Shown here: positions 6,174 through 14,728 of the stretch, in pieces
Layout: the number at the start of each line of letters is the position of its first letter
How positions within the stretch are numbered: the first letter of the stretch is position 1
Origin: Phycisphaerales bacterium
Lineage (GTDB): Bacteria; Planctomycetota; Phycisphaerae; Phycisphaerales; SM1A02
Direction of reading: 5' to 3'
DNA: 52,841 nt
Assembly: GCA_022446795.1 (NCBI GenBank)
Contig: JAKVBX010000021.1
Location: forward strand, 1 to 52,841
Notes under the pieces: model-generated
The model's database searches: none
What the model saw: only the letters and a program-made list of their open reading frames with translations
Told to the model about the DNA's origin: nothing
Position numbers and translations under genes: made by a program

Positions 6174-9100
6174 GTGTTGCATGCCAACTGGAGCGATGGC
6201 AGCCTGGTCGTTTGGGCCGAATCGCTTCGTCGCTTCCTTTTGCTGTCCGACTCGCAGGGTGAGTCGGCAGGTGATGGGGAAGTCACAGAGCACCCGTTTG
6301 CCACCCCGCCAGATGAGCTGAGGGCGATGTTCCGGGAGCAGCTTCCGGATGCCGTTCAGTGGTTGGGGCCGGACACGTCGATTCGCATCCGGTTGCCACG
6401 CGATCTTCTCGGTCCCTGGCCCAGCGATACGCTGGCCAACCTCGTGGGTGGCGTGGAAACCTCCGAAGGGCCTTCCCTGGGTGAATTCACCGTCCCCGGT
6501 GTGGCCATCCAACCAACGGACATCATCCAGTTCATGATGATGACAGGGCGTGTCTCGCGGCAGGCGCACCTGGGGCCGACGATGGACTGGTGGCGGGCGG
6601 TTGGCCTGTTTGCCCTCGACCTCTTGACGGACCAGCGGTTCATCCCGTCGGTCCGGCAGGACGAGCGGGCAGTCCTCTATGCCTCGTGGCGGCCGTGGTT
6701 GCACGATGAAGAAGTCTGCCGTCGGTTGGCGTCCGTGCTGGCGTCCATGCCGCCGGTCGTTCGGGCCGCGGTCGATGATCTCGGAGAAGGGGCCTGGCCT
6801 CGGCTGGAGTCCGCCCTGACGGCGATCATCGATGGACACATCCGCCAGTTGCTGATTGCTGATGACTTCGGCGAGGCACTGGATGATCGTGATCCTTCCG
6901 ATCCCCACGTGGCCTGGTTGTCGGGACTCCTGGCAGCCGGTGATCGCGTCGCCTGTGATGGTGAGGCGGGGCGTGGACTCTTCCGGGACGCTCGGCAGTG
7001 GATCGGTCGGCTGGACGACATCGGTGCAGACCTGGAATACCGGCTTTGGCTCAACCTGCAGTCTCCGCCGGAGGGTGAGTCCGAGCCATGGCAACTGGAC
7101 GTCGGTCTTCATTCCGACACGGATCCGAACCATCGGCTGTCCGCCGAGGAAGTCTGGACGCAGTCCCCGGAGTCGCTCGGTAGTGCACATGGCAGCGGGG
7201 CGGAACCACAGGACATCCTGGTCACGGAACTGGGACGCGCCGCACGGCTCTACCCCGTGCTGGAACCACTTCTGGCCGAGGCAGCGCCGGCCGGACTGAC
7301 CCTCGATACGGCAACCGCTGCTCACTTCCTGTCCGAGTTCAAACCACTCCTGGAAGAAGCCGGTTGCATCGTGTCAGCACCTTCCTGGTGGGGATCAACC
7401 GACGGCACCCTGGGTCTTCGACTGGCCGTTGAGACGGATGACATCGATCTGTCCGCGGGTGGTGCCGGTTCCCTGGCAGGACTCAACACGATGGTGGCGT
7501 ACCGCTGGCAGGTTGCCGTGGGTGACCAGCCGCTGTCGCTGGAGGAACTTCGTCGGCTGGGCATGCAGCGACTGCCGCTGGTACAGGTCCACGGCAAGTG
7601 GGTCGAGATCGATCCAGACCAGGTGGCACGGGCGGTCGCGTTCCTGGAGCAGTCTGAAACCGGCGAGCGTTCGATGCGACTGCTCGATGCGTTGCGAATG
7701 GCCGCTGGTGGAAAGGATGAAGAGACGGGCCTCGCGATCACCGGCATGGAATCCACTGGTTGGGTTTCGGACCTGCTGGGCGATGGCGGGGGTTCGGTCA
7801 TGGACCAGGTGGTTCAACCGGACCTCTTCGCCGGGGAGCTTCGTCCCTACCAGTTGCGAGGCCTGGCCTGGCTCTCGTTTCTCGATCGGCTCGGGCTGGG
7901 CGCCTGCCTGGCGGATGACATGGGCCTCGGTAAGACGATCCAGTTGATCGTGCTCCTGCAGTGGGAACGGTCGCGGGCCAGCGGCGAGCAGTTGGCGCCC
8001 ACCTTGCTGGTCGTGCCGACCTCGGTGATTGGCAACTGGAAGCGTGAACTGGAGCGATTCGCACCGGAGTTGACTGTCCGGGTGCACCACGGCCCCGGTC
8101 GTCCTGTCGGCGACGCCTTCGTCGAGGAAGTCACCGGCACCGACGTCGTGATCACGACCTATGCCCTCGTCAGCCGCGACCAGGAATCGCTGCAGGCCCA
8201 GCCCTGGCATCGCGTCGTGCTGGACGAGGCGCAGTACATCAAGAACCCGCCCACCAAGCAGACCTCCGCCATCCGCGCCCTGGAAACGGAACGTCGCATC
8301 GCCTTGACCGGCACACCCGTCGAGAACCGGCTGAGCGAACTCTGGTCGATCATGGAGTTCTGCAATCCCGGGTACCTCGGTGATGCCGCGGACTTCCGGC
8401 GACAGTACGCCCGTCCGATCGAGCGCCATCGAGACAGCCGCCAGGCAGACCAGCTCAAGCGACTGGTCCAGCCGTTCGTCCTGCGACGGCTCAAGACCGA
8501 CCGGAACGTGATCAGTGACCTGCCGGACTGTGTCGAGACGCGGGAATTCGCGACCCTGTCACGCGAGCAGGTGATGCTGTACGAGCGGGTCGTTGACGGC
8601 ATGCTTGGGAAGGTTGATCGAACCGACGGTATCCAGCGACGTGGCCTGATCCTGGCCATGCTCGGCAAGCTCAAGCAGATCTGCGATCACCCGGCGTTGG
8701 CGGAGAGTGGTGACGACCTGGCCCACCTGGTTCGACCCGATGGCGATGACCTCCGCAGCCTCTCGTCACGCTCGGGCAAGGCCAAGCGGATGATGACCCT
8801 GCTGGAGGAAGTGCTGGCGGCCGGAGAGCGGGCCCTGGTGTTCACCCAGTATCGCCGCATGGGCAAGCTGCTCACCGCGATGATCGAGCACGACCTGGGC
8901 ACCGAGTCACTCTTCCTGCACGGCGGCACACCGGTCGCCAAGCGGCAGAAGATGATCGATGGATTCCAGTCCGAGCAGTGCAACACGCCCGTGTTCGTGC
9001 TGTCACTCAAGGCGGGTGGACTGGGCCTGAACCTGACCGCGGCCAATCATGTCTTCCACTTCGATCGCTGGTGGAATCCAGCAGTCGAGCGACAGGCGAC

Positions 9101-9320
9101 TGACCGGGCCTTCCGTATCGGCCAGAGTCGGACGGTTCACGTGCACAAGTTCGTCTGCCTCGGCACCCTCGAGGAACGGATCGACCAGATGATCCAGGAG
9201 AAGACGGCGCTGGCTGAGAACATCATCGGTTCCGGTGATGATTGGTTGACGGAGCTGAGCACCGGGCAACTCCGCGAGGTCCTGATGCTCCGTGCGGATG
9301 CCATGGAGGTGGACGCATGA
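6174..9320 (+). CDS. SNF2-family DEAD/DEAH-box helicase (Snf2/Rad54 type)
   Basis: A 1048-residue ATP-dependent DNA translocase. The N-terminal half (to about 540) is the helicase-associated region of bacterial SNF2 proteins, beginning 'LHANW'. The motor follows: GLGKT Walker A near residue 585, DEAQ box at 684-687, 'TGTPVENR' near 711 and the C-terminal lobe with 'LSLKAGGLGLNLT' and 'QATDRAFRIGQ' near 975. I chose GTG 6174 because a GGAGGG motif lies 9 bases upstream and the family usually starts here; a GTG at 6141 would add 11 residues. The stop overlaps the next gene's ATG (ATGA), so the two are translationally coupled. Bacterial SNF2 proteins of this class usually pair with a SWIM-domain protein; the cellular role is poorly defined. 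Confidence 0.93.
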   Translation: MLHANWSDGSLVVWAESLRRFLLLSDSQGESAGDGEVTEHPFATPPDELRAMFREQLPDAVQWLGPDTSIRIRLPRDLLGPWPSDTLANLVGGVETSEGPSLGEFTVPGVAIQPTDIIQFMMMTGRVSRQAHLGPTMDWWRAVGLFALDLLTDQRFIPSVRQDERAVLYASWRPWLHDEEVCRRLASVLASMPPVVRAAVDDLGEGAWPRLESALTAIIDGHIRQLLIADDFGEALDDRDPSDPHVAWLSGLLAAGDRVACDGEAGRGLFRDARQWIGRLDDIGADLEYRLWLNLQSPPEGESEPWQLDVGLHSDTDPNHRLSAEEVWTQSPESLGSAHGSGAEPQDILVTELGRAARLYPVLEPLLAEAAPAGLTLDTATAAHFLSEFKPLLEEAGCIVSAPSWWGSTDGTLGLRLAVETDDIDLSAGGAGSLAGLNTMVAYRWQVAVGDQPLSLEELRRLGMQRLPLVQVHGKWVEIDPDQVARAVAFLEQSETGERSMRLLDALRMAAGGKDEETGLAITGMESTGWVSDLLGDGGGSVMDQVVQPDLFAGELRPYQLRGLAWLSFLDRLGLGACLADDMGLGKTIQLIVLLQWERSRASGEQLAPTLLVVPTSVIGNWKRELERFAPELTVRVHHGPGRPVGDAFVEEVTGTDVVITTYALVSRDQESLQAQPWHRVVLDEAQYIKNPPTKQTSAIRALETERRIALTGTPVENRLSELWSIMEFCNPGYLGDAADFRRQYARPIERHRDSRQADQLKRLVQPFVLRRLKTDRNVISDLPDCVETREFATLSREQVMLYERVVDGMLGKVDRTDGIQRRGLILAMLGKLKQICDHPALAESGDDLAHLVRPDGDDLRSLSSRSGKAKRMMTLLEEVLAAGERALVFTQYRRMGKLLTAMIEHDLGTESLFLHGGTPVAKRQKMIDGFQSEQCNTPVFVLSLKAGGLGLNLTAANHVFHFDRWWNPAVERQATDRAFRIGQSRTVHVHKFVCLGTLEERIDQMIQEKTALAENIIGSGDDWLTELSTGQLREVLMLRADAMEVDA

Positions 9321-10210
9321 GTCGTTCCCGAACCGAGCAGATGCCCTCGACATCACCTCGTCGCAAGCCGGCACGCGGCGCGAAGTTCGAGTCGGACGTC
9401 ACGGCACTCGAGGGCGCGCCGATCGCCGGTGCGTGGCTGGGACGGCTGCGCGAGGAGTTCTCCAGCGACTCGATGGCACGTGGCCTCGAGGCCGCTCGCG
9501 CCGGCAAGGTCCGCCGGATCGAGATCAAGCCCGGTCGGATCTCCGCCCAGGTTCGTTCCGAACCGGGTGACACCCGCCGCGTGTCGATTCACACGTCGCT
9601 GATCGACGACCTGTCCTGGGACCGGGTTGTGGAAGCCATGTCCGGTGAGGCCATGTATGCCGCCTGCCTGCTGGAGCGCCAATGGCCCCAGGGCTTCGAC
9701 GGGCTGTTCGCGAAATACGGCATGCCACTGGTTCCCGCTGACAGCGAGCCACTGGAGGTGAAGTGGGATGGTCGTGGTCACCCCGAGCACTGGCGGGCCG
9801 CGGCGATCGGCTGGTTGGCCGCGGAACAGCTCGCCGCGGATCCACTGCTGATGCTCGAGATCCGGGGCCATTCCATCGAGGGCCTGTCGGATCGACTTCG
9901 ACAGCATCGGACCCTGATGACCCGGGGCGGCGCCTCGGCACATCCGGATCCCCCGTTGGATTCCGAGACGCTCGCGGGTCCGTCACTCTCCGAGTGTGCC
10001 GAGCGGTTCTGGCGATTGGGGCCGGACTTCGACGATGCCCGTCGTCCGACCGAACTGGACCACATCCCGCATGCGCTGCTGCGGCGGCTGGGCCCCAGCA
10101 CGATGCAGTCGGGGCGATTCCCGCTGGCGGGTCTGCTGGCGACGATCTATGACACGGTCGCTGATGACGCGCGGCGTCTCCAGGAAGATCCTGCCGACGA
10201 CGCGAGTTGA
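9317..10210 (+). CDS. SWIM-protein homologue lacking zinc ligands, helicase partner
   Basis: A 297-residue protein with a basic N-terminus. 'GKVRRIEIKPGRISAQV' and the following 'W.RVVEAM' match the N-terminal beta domain of SWIM zinc-finger proteins encoded beside bacterial SNF2 helicases. The region that should hold the CxCx(n)CxH finger can be followed (EHWRAAAIGWLAAEQLAADP, residues 157-176, is like the usual 'CKHIAAV.YLLAE.LD.DP'), but Glu157 and Trp159 stand where Cys and His are expected, and no CxC precedes it. The finger thus appears degenerate, though the fold seems kept. The start overlaps the helicase stop by 4 bases, pointing to a complex with it. The alignment is by eye. Confidence 0.7.
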   Translation: MSRSRTEQMPSTSPRRKPARGAKFESDVTALEGAPIAGAWLGRLREEFSSDSMARGLEAARAGKVRRIEIKPGRISAQVRSEPGDTRRVSIHTSLIDDLSWDRVVEAMSGEAMYAACLLERQWPQGFDGLFAKYGMPLVPADSEPLEVKWDGRGHPEHWRAAAIGWLAAEQLAADPLLMLEIRGHSIEGLSDRLRQHRTLMTRGGASAHPDPPLDSETLAGPSLSECAERFWRLGPDFDDARRPTELDHIPHALLRRLGPSTMQSGRFPLAGLLATIYDTVADDARRLQEDPADDAS

Positions 10211-10225
10211 TCGTTCGAGTATTCC

Positions 10226-10603
10226 TCAGCTCACGTGCTTGAGACCGCGACGCTGATCACGCAGGCGTCGAGCCTTGCCAACACGATTGCGGAGGAAGTA
10301 GAGCTTGGCCCGGCGGGCATCACCGCGACGGACGACCTCGATCTTCGCGATGCGGGGCGAGTGGAGCGGGAAGACACGCTCGACACCTTCGTTGGCGACG
10401 ATGCGCCGAACGGTAATGGTGCGATTGATGCCACGGCCCTTGTCCGCGATCAGGACACCCTGGAAGATCTGGATGCGTTCCTTGTCGCCCTCGATGATGC
10501 GCACGTGCACGTCGATCGTGTCACCGACGCTGAAGTTCGTGAGCTCGTCTTCGGGCTTCAGCTGGTCTTTCGTGACGTGTTCAAGGATCTGCTGTTGATA
10601 CAT
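10226..10603 (-). CDS. rplS: 50S ribosomal protein L19
   Basis: A 125-residue L19, which sits at the 30S-50S interface. 'FSVGDTIDVHVRIIEGDKERIQIFQGVLIA' and 'VFPLHSPRIAKIEVVRRGDARRAKLYFLR' are hallmark L19 segments. It is last in the rpsP-trmD-rplS unit, 56 bases after trmD. Its end faces the SWIM-like gene with 15 bases between. Confidence 0.97.
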   Translation of the reverse strand: MYQQQILEHVTKDQLKPEDELTNFSVGDTIDVHVRIIEGDKERIQIFQGVLIADKGRGINRTITVRRIVANEGVERVFPLHSPRIAKIEVVRRGDARRAKLYFLRNRVGKARRLRDQRRGLKHVS

Positions 10604-10659
10604 CTGTCTTCTCCGGGCTCTTGGTGGCCATCAGCGACATGGGTCATGGTGCCCAGGGG

Positions 10660-11367
10660 TCATTGGTTCTCGGTGTCCAGCAGATCGGGTCGTCGATCCC
10701 TGGTTCGCTGTTCCATCTCTGCTCGTCTCCAGGCGTCCACGGCGCCGTGGTCTCCGCTGATGAGGACTTCCGGTACCGGCCGTTCCCGCCAGACCCGTGG
10801 CCTGGTGTAGTGGGGGGCGTCCAGCAATCGGTTGCCGTCAGCGGTGTGAATCGTGAAGGAGTCCTCGGATGCCGAATCCTCGTGCCCGAGGGCACCGGGA
10901 ACCAGTCTCGTGACGGCGTCGGCCAGGGCCATGGCGGGGAGCTCACCGCCGCTGACAACGTAGTCGCCGATGCTGATTTCCCGTGGTTTCAGTTCCTCGA
11001 TCACCCGTTCGTCGATGCCCTCGTATCGTCCCGCGATCAGCAGGAGCCGGGGGTGGGTGGCGAGTTCCTCCACGATAGCCTGGTCGAGTCTCCTTCCCTG
11101 TGGCGAGAGCAGGATGCGCTCCGCCGGTTGTTCGTCCATCTTCTCGACGGCCAGCACGGCGTCATACAACGGCTGGCACATCATCACCATTCCAGGTCCA
11201 CCCCCGAAGGGCCGATCATCCACCCGGTCGTGCCGGTCGGTGCTCCACTGGCGAATGTCGTGAACGTTGTAGGACACGAGTCCGCTTCGGGCCGCCCGGC
11301 CCGGGATGCTCGTGGTGAAGACACCGTCGAACATCTCGGGAAACAGGGTCAGGATGTCAAACCGCAT
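10660..11367 (-). CDS. trmD: tRNA (guanine-37-N1) methyltransferase
   Basis: A SPOUT-class enzyme that methylates G37 next to the anticodon with S-adenosylmethionine, preventing +1 frameshifts. 'MRFDILTLFPEMF' is the standard N-terminus and 'LIAGRYEGIDERV' plus 'ISIGDYVVSGGELPAM' form the trefoil-knot cofactor site. I start at the ATG of that N-terminus (11367, 235 residues); a GTG at 11391 overlapping the rpsP stop (GTGA) would add 8 residues and cannot be excluded. It lies between rpsP and rplS; the usual rimM is missing. Confidence 0.96.
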   Translation of the reverse strand: MRFDILTLFPEMFDGVFTTSIPGRAARSGLVSYNVHDIRQWSTDRHDRVDDRPFGGGPGMVMMCQPLYDAVLAVEKMDEQPAERILLSPQGRRLDQAIVEELATHPRLLLIAGRYEGIDERVIEELKPREISIGDYVVSGGELPAMALADAVTRLVPGALGHEDSASEDSFTIHTADGNRLLDAPHYTRPRVWRERPVPEVLISGDHGAVDAWRRAEMEQRTRDRRPDLLDTENQ

Positions 11368-11387
11368 GACGGGGGAACCCGTTTCGA

Positions 11388-11663
11388 TCACGCGGTTCCA
11401 GCGGTCTTCTTCCCGGGTGTCGGGTCGATACCGCTGCGCTTCAGGAGCGTCCGGACCGTGTCGCTGGGCTGGGCGCCGACGCTCAGCCAGTACTCGATCC
11501 GCTCGTTCTTCAGCGAGAGTTGCTTGTCATCGGGTGCCACGGGATCAAACCAACCGAGTTCCTCGATGACTCGACCATTCCGCGGGGCCCGCTTGTCCAT
11601 TGCGTTGAGCCGGTAGAACGGACGATGTCGCCGTCCCATTCGCTTCAATCGAAGCACGACCAT
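11388..11663 (-). CDS. rpsP: 30S ribosomal protein S16
   Basis: A 91-residue S16 starting 'MVVLRLKRMGRRHRPFYRL', with 'DKRAPRNGRVIEELGWFDP' and 'WLSVGAQPSDTV' as in the family. The ATG at 11663 has GGAGGAG 7 bases upstream, so the longer in-frame opening is rejected. It is the first gene of the minus-strand unit with trmD and rplS and has a good promoter 140 bases upstream. Confidence 0.97.
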   Translation of the reverse strand: MVVLRLKRMGRRHRPFYRLNAMDKRAPRNGRVIEELGWFDPVAPDDKQLSLKNERIEYWLSVGAQPSDTVRTLLKRSGIDPTPGKKTAGTA

Positions 11664-11801
11664 GAGTGGCTCCTCCTGCGTTGGCACGCGACTCGGTGCG
11701 TTGCCGACTCGTGTCGGCTGGGAACGCCCGGCCATCCCGGGATCCGATTGGAGCCATCCATCGGACGTGGGGGATCGACTTCGCCGCGTGGCGAATCCGG
11801 G

Positions 11802-11829
11802 ATTGTAGTGGATCCAGGCCGTGATTCAA
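11802..11829 (-). promoter_or_regulatory. promoter of the rpsP-trmD-rplS operon
   Basis: On the minus strand TTGAAT (11829-11824), a 16-base spacer and TACAAT (11807-11802) form a good sigma-70-type promoter. The leader to the rpsP ATG is about 130 bases and may carry control elements. Confidence 0.6.
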
Positions 11830-11864
11830 GGCTCACCCGGCCCCGGGCCGGCCCCAGGGGGCCC

Positions 11865-12542
11865 TCAGCCGCCCACGAGGCCCTGGATGAAGCTGCTGTA
11901 GGCCAGGGCCACCCGCATCGTGCCATCCAGGACGCCATCAGCGAGACCGGCGTAGATGATGATCATGAACAGGACCAGGCCCGCCATCTGGGCCTGGGGC
12001 TGCATGTAGACCTCCCGGAGTTTCCAGGAGAAGGCGGCCAGGATCCGTGATCCATCCAGGGGTGGAACCGGGATCAGGTTCAGCAGGAAGAGCACGATGT
12101 TGATCCAACCACCCACCAGCAGGAAGGTCGCCACGGAGACCAGCCAGTCCGGATCCGGACTTCCGGCCGGCGGTGCGGCCAGTCCGGTGATCAGGCCCAG
12201 GGCCGTCAGGCAGACGAGGATCAGGGCGAGATTCATCGCAGGACCGGCCAGGGCCACGATGGCCTCTCCCCAGCGGTGATGCCGGAAGCGGCTGGGATTG
12301 ACCGGCATGAGTCCGAACGCGAAGCCGATGATGGCGAAGATCACCATGGAGATCGGCCCCATGTGAACGTAGGGGTTGGCCGTCATGTGACCGGTATCGC
12401 GCGGTGTCGTATCGCCTTCCCACATCGCGGCCCAGCCGTGCGCCAGTTCGTGCAGCGTGATGGAAAGCAGGACCCAGAAGATCCAACTCACCAGGTAGAT
12501 CGGCCCCTGGGCGTGATAGACGTCCGAAACCCACCAACTCAT
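11865..12542 (-). CDS. site-2 protease-type membrane metallopeptidase (M50)
   Basis: A 225-residue polytopic zinc protease. HELAH (H31, E32, H35) in the first membrane segment and the distal 'NLIPVPPLDGSRIL' (third ligand Asp) are the paired M50 motifs, with about five or six hydrophobic segments. It lacks PDZ or CBS domains, so it belongs to the small rhomboid-like S2P group with no known substrate. It follows hpnH by 25 bases on the same strand, so co-transcription is likely. Confidence 0.9.
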   Translation of the reverse strand: MSWWVSDVYHAQGPIYLVSWIFWVLLSITLHELAHGWAAMWEGDTTPRDTGHMTANPYVHMGPISMVIFAIIGFAFGLMPVNPSRFRHHRWGEAIVALAGPAMNLALILVCLTALGLITGLAAPPAGSPDPDWLVSVATFLLVGGWINIVLFLLNLIPVPPLDGSRILAAFSWKLREVYMQPQAQMAGLVLFMIIIYAGLADGVLDGTMRVALAYSSFIQGLVGG

Positions 12543-12567
12543 GCGTGGAGACCTTGCCCGCGGGGCG

Positions 12568-13707
12568 TCATGCGGCGCCGGCGCGCTGTCCGGATTTGAG
12601 GTCGATGCCCAGTTGCACGAGATGCGCCTCGGGCCCGTGGGGCTTGCCTTTCTCTTCCTCGAGTCGCTTCATGGCACCCGGGTTGGCGTAGCGGTTGAAG
12701 ATCATCGCCTTCACCGTGCCCCAGATCCCGCCGAAGCTCGAGAACGTGTGATCGACCGCGGTGGCCTCGTAGCCCGAGTGGACCATGCAGTCCCGGCACT
12801 TGGGGTTGCCTGAGCCATGGCCGTATTCCTCCCAGGGCGTCTCATCGAGAAGCTCCTGGAAGCTGTTGAAGTAGCCTTCCTGCAGCAGGTAGCAGGGCTT
12901 CTGCCATCCGAAGATGTTGTAGGTGGGGTTGCCCCAGGGCGTGCAGTCGTATTCCCGTGTTCCCATGAGGAAGTCCAGGAACAGGGGGGACTGGTTGAAC
13001 TTCCATCGCTTCTTGCGATTCGAGAGGATCATCTCGAAGAGATTGTTCGTCTCGCGGCGATGCAGGAAGTTCGACTGGTCGGGCGCCTTGTCATAGGCGT
13101 AGCCCGGGCTGACCATCATGCCCTCCACGCCGACGTCCATCATGATGTCGAAGAACTCGCGGACCGCATTGGGATCAGTTCCCTCGAAGAGGGTGGTATT
13201 CGTCGTGACCCGGTACCCCTGCTCGACCGCGTGCTTGATGCCCTCCAGCGCCTTGTCGTAGGTGCCCTCGCGGCACACCGCGAAGTCGTGTTCATCTCGG
13301 CGGCCATCCATGTGGATGGAGAAGGTCAGGTACTTGGAGGGTGTGAACGTTCCCGCGTCGAGTGCCTTCTTCAGGAGAATCGCGTTGGTGCAGAGGTAGA
13401 TGTACTTCTTCCGCTTGACCAGTTCGCGGACCAGTTCGGCGATGTGTGGGTACAGGAGCGGCTCGCCACCGGGGATCGACACCATCGGGGCGCCGCATTC
13501 ATCGACAGCCTTCAGGGCATCATCCAGGGGCATGTCCTGCTTCAGGATGTGAGCCGGGTACTGGATCTTGCCGCAGCCGGCACAGGCCAGGTTGCAGCGG
13601 AACAGGGGCTCGAGCATGAGCACCAGAGGGTATTGCTTGCGGCGTCGCAACTTCTGCTTCACCACGTAGCTGGCCACGGTCCACATCTGTGAAATTGGAA
13701 CGCCCAC
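12568..13707 (-). CDS. hpnH: adenosyl-hopene transferase HpnH (radical SAM)
   Basis: A 379-residue radical-SAM enzyme that joins an adenosyl group to diploptene, the first step towards C35 extended hopanoids. 'YPLVLMLEPLFRCNLACAGCGKI' region carries the [4Fe-4S] Cys at 38, 42 and 45 (CxxxCxxC). 'PMVSIPGGEPLLYP', 'TFSIHMDG' and the C-terminal 'CRDCMVHSGYEATAV' are characteristic of HpnH. The GTG at 13707 has an AGGAG motif about 6 bases upstream and gives the usual 'VPISQMWTVASYVVKQ' start; a longer frame is not supported. No other clear hpn gene is adjacent. Confidence 0.93.
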   Translation of the reverse strand: MGVPISQMWTVASYVVKQKLRRRKQYPLVLMLEPLFRCNLACAGCGKIQYPAHILKQDMPLDDALKAVDECGAPMVSIPGGEPLLYPHIAELVRELVKRKKYIYLCTNAILLKKALDAGTFTPSKYLTFSIHMDGRRDEHDFAVCREGTYDKALEGIKHAVEQGYRVTTNTTLFEGTDPNAVREFFDIMMDVGVEGMMVSPGYAYDKAPDQSNFLHRRETNNLFEMILSNRKKRWKFNQSPLFLDFLMGTREYDCTPWGNPTYNIFGWQKPCYLLQEGYFNSFQELLDETPWEEYGHGSGNPKCRDCMVHSGYEATAVDHTFSSFGGIWGTVKAMIFNRYANPGAMKRLEEEKGKPHGPEAHLVQLGIDLKSGQRAGAA

Positions 13708-13779
13708 GGGGTCTCCTGCCGGGTCTGCGCCAAGGCGTCCGGCCGCCTGGCTGGGGGCCCTCGGGCCCAATGGGGAGGC

Positions 13780-13788
13780 ATGGTAGCA
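13780..13788 (-). promoter_or_regulatory. extended -10 upstream of hpnH
   Basis: Minus-strand TGCTACCAT has the TGn extension plus TACCAT hexamer, 73 bases before the hpnH GTG. No matching -35. Confidence 0.35.
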
Positions 13789-13941
13789 GGCAGGTGTTCA
13801 AATGGGCCCCGGCAGGGGGCCCGGGAGCCGATCCGGGAAGGGGCCTCCAAGCCGGATCAGGGCCCAATGAGGTCTCATAATCGACCGCTGAGGCAAAAAA
13901 CTCCGTCTCCCGGGCTGACCGGCCGAACCTAGTGCATCCAG

Positions 13942-13955
13942 GCTGGGTACCCAGC
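13942..13955. repeat. perfect 14-base palindrome GCTGGGTACCCAGC
   Basis: It lies in the divergent hpnH / ECF-sigma region, two bases before an ATG at 13958. It may be an operator; there is only one copy in this interval. Confidence 0.35.
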
Positions 13956-14104
13956 GTATGGCAACTGCTGCGCTGCATCTTGAAGGCCCGCTCTCCGCGG
14001 GCGAGGAAGGGTGTTCCGGGTCGGGTATCATCGCTCGCTTGCGAGGCTGGTACACCGGCTCCGCAGCGTTGCGACGGGCCCGATCCGAGGCCGCGGCCGA
14101 TCGG

Positions 14105-14728
14105 ATGGACCAGGAGACCGTGTTGGACGAACGAACGGACGAGGCCCTGCTGGCAACCCACCTCTCAGGTGAGGATGACTCCGCGTTCGAACAGCTCGTG
14201 GGTCGCTATGCCGATGAGATGGTCCCGTTCCTGACCCGGCTGACCGGATCGCGTGCGGCGGCAGAGGATGTGTTCCAGGAGACTTTCCTCCAGGTCCACC
14301 AGTCCGCCGGCACCTTCGACCAGAGTCGTCGATTCCGACCGTGGCTCTACACGATCGCCGTGAACAAGGGCCGGGACTGGCACCGACGGAATGCCCGTCG
14401 CAAGGCCCTGTCACTCTCCGTGAACCTGGGTCCTGACGAGGACGGCACCCGCATTTCCGACATGCTGTCCGACGATGGACCGGCGCCCGGTGCCGCCATG
14501 GAATCCTCCGAGCGGGTCGGTGCGGTCAAGACCGTTGTTGACCAGATGCCGGATCATCTTCGAGAAATCCTGTTGCTGAGCTATTTTCAGCGTATGAGTT
14601 ATAACCAGATCGCTGACGCCTTGGAGATCCCGCTGGGAACCGTCAAGAGTCGTCTGCACTCCGCCGTTGCATCGTTTGGGAGAGCGTGGCAACAGTTCCA
14701 GGCGGGGGGAAAGGGAGAAGTGGCCTGA
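14105..14728 (+). CDS. ECF-family RNA polymerase sigma factor
   Basis: A 207-residue sigma factor of the SigE/RpoE type. Region 2 runs from 'DSAFEQLVGRYADEMVPFLTRLTGS' through 'AEDVFQETFLQVH' to 'FRPWLYTIAVNKGRDWHRR', and region 4 from 'MPDHLREILLLSYFQRMSYNQIADAL' to 'GTVKSRLHSAV'. The ATG at 14105 gives a typical length but has no clear ribosome site; the frame is open back to an ATG at 13958. The stop TGA abuts the next ATG directly (TGAATG), so it is coupled with the membrane protein that probably acts as its anti-sigma factor. Confidence 0.9.
   Translation: MDQETVLDERTDEALLATHLSGEDDSAFEQLVGRYADEMVPFLTRLTGSRAAAEDVFQETFLQVHQSAGTFDQSRRFRPWLYTIAVNKGRDWHRRNARRKALSLSVNLGPDEDGTRISDMLSDDGPAPGAAMESSERVGAVKTVVDQMPDHLREILLLSYFQRMSYNQIADALEIPLGTVKSRLHSAVASFGRAWQQFQAGGKGEVA

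Larger units (their letters stand above)
13708..14104. other. divergent intergenic region, hpnH / ECF sigma
   Basis: About 400 bases without a convincing separate gene. It holds the probable hpnH promoter, a perfect 14-base palindrome at 13942-13955 and a run of A at 13895-13900. The open frame from 13958 joins the sigma gene in phase and could be an N-terminal extension, but its residues are atypical for ECF factors. Confidence 0.45.
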
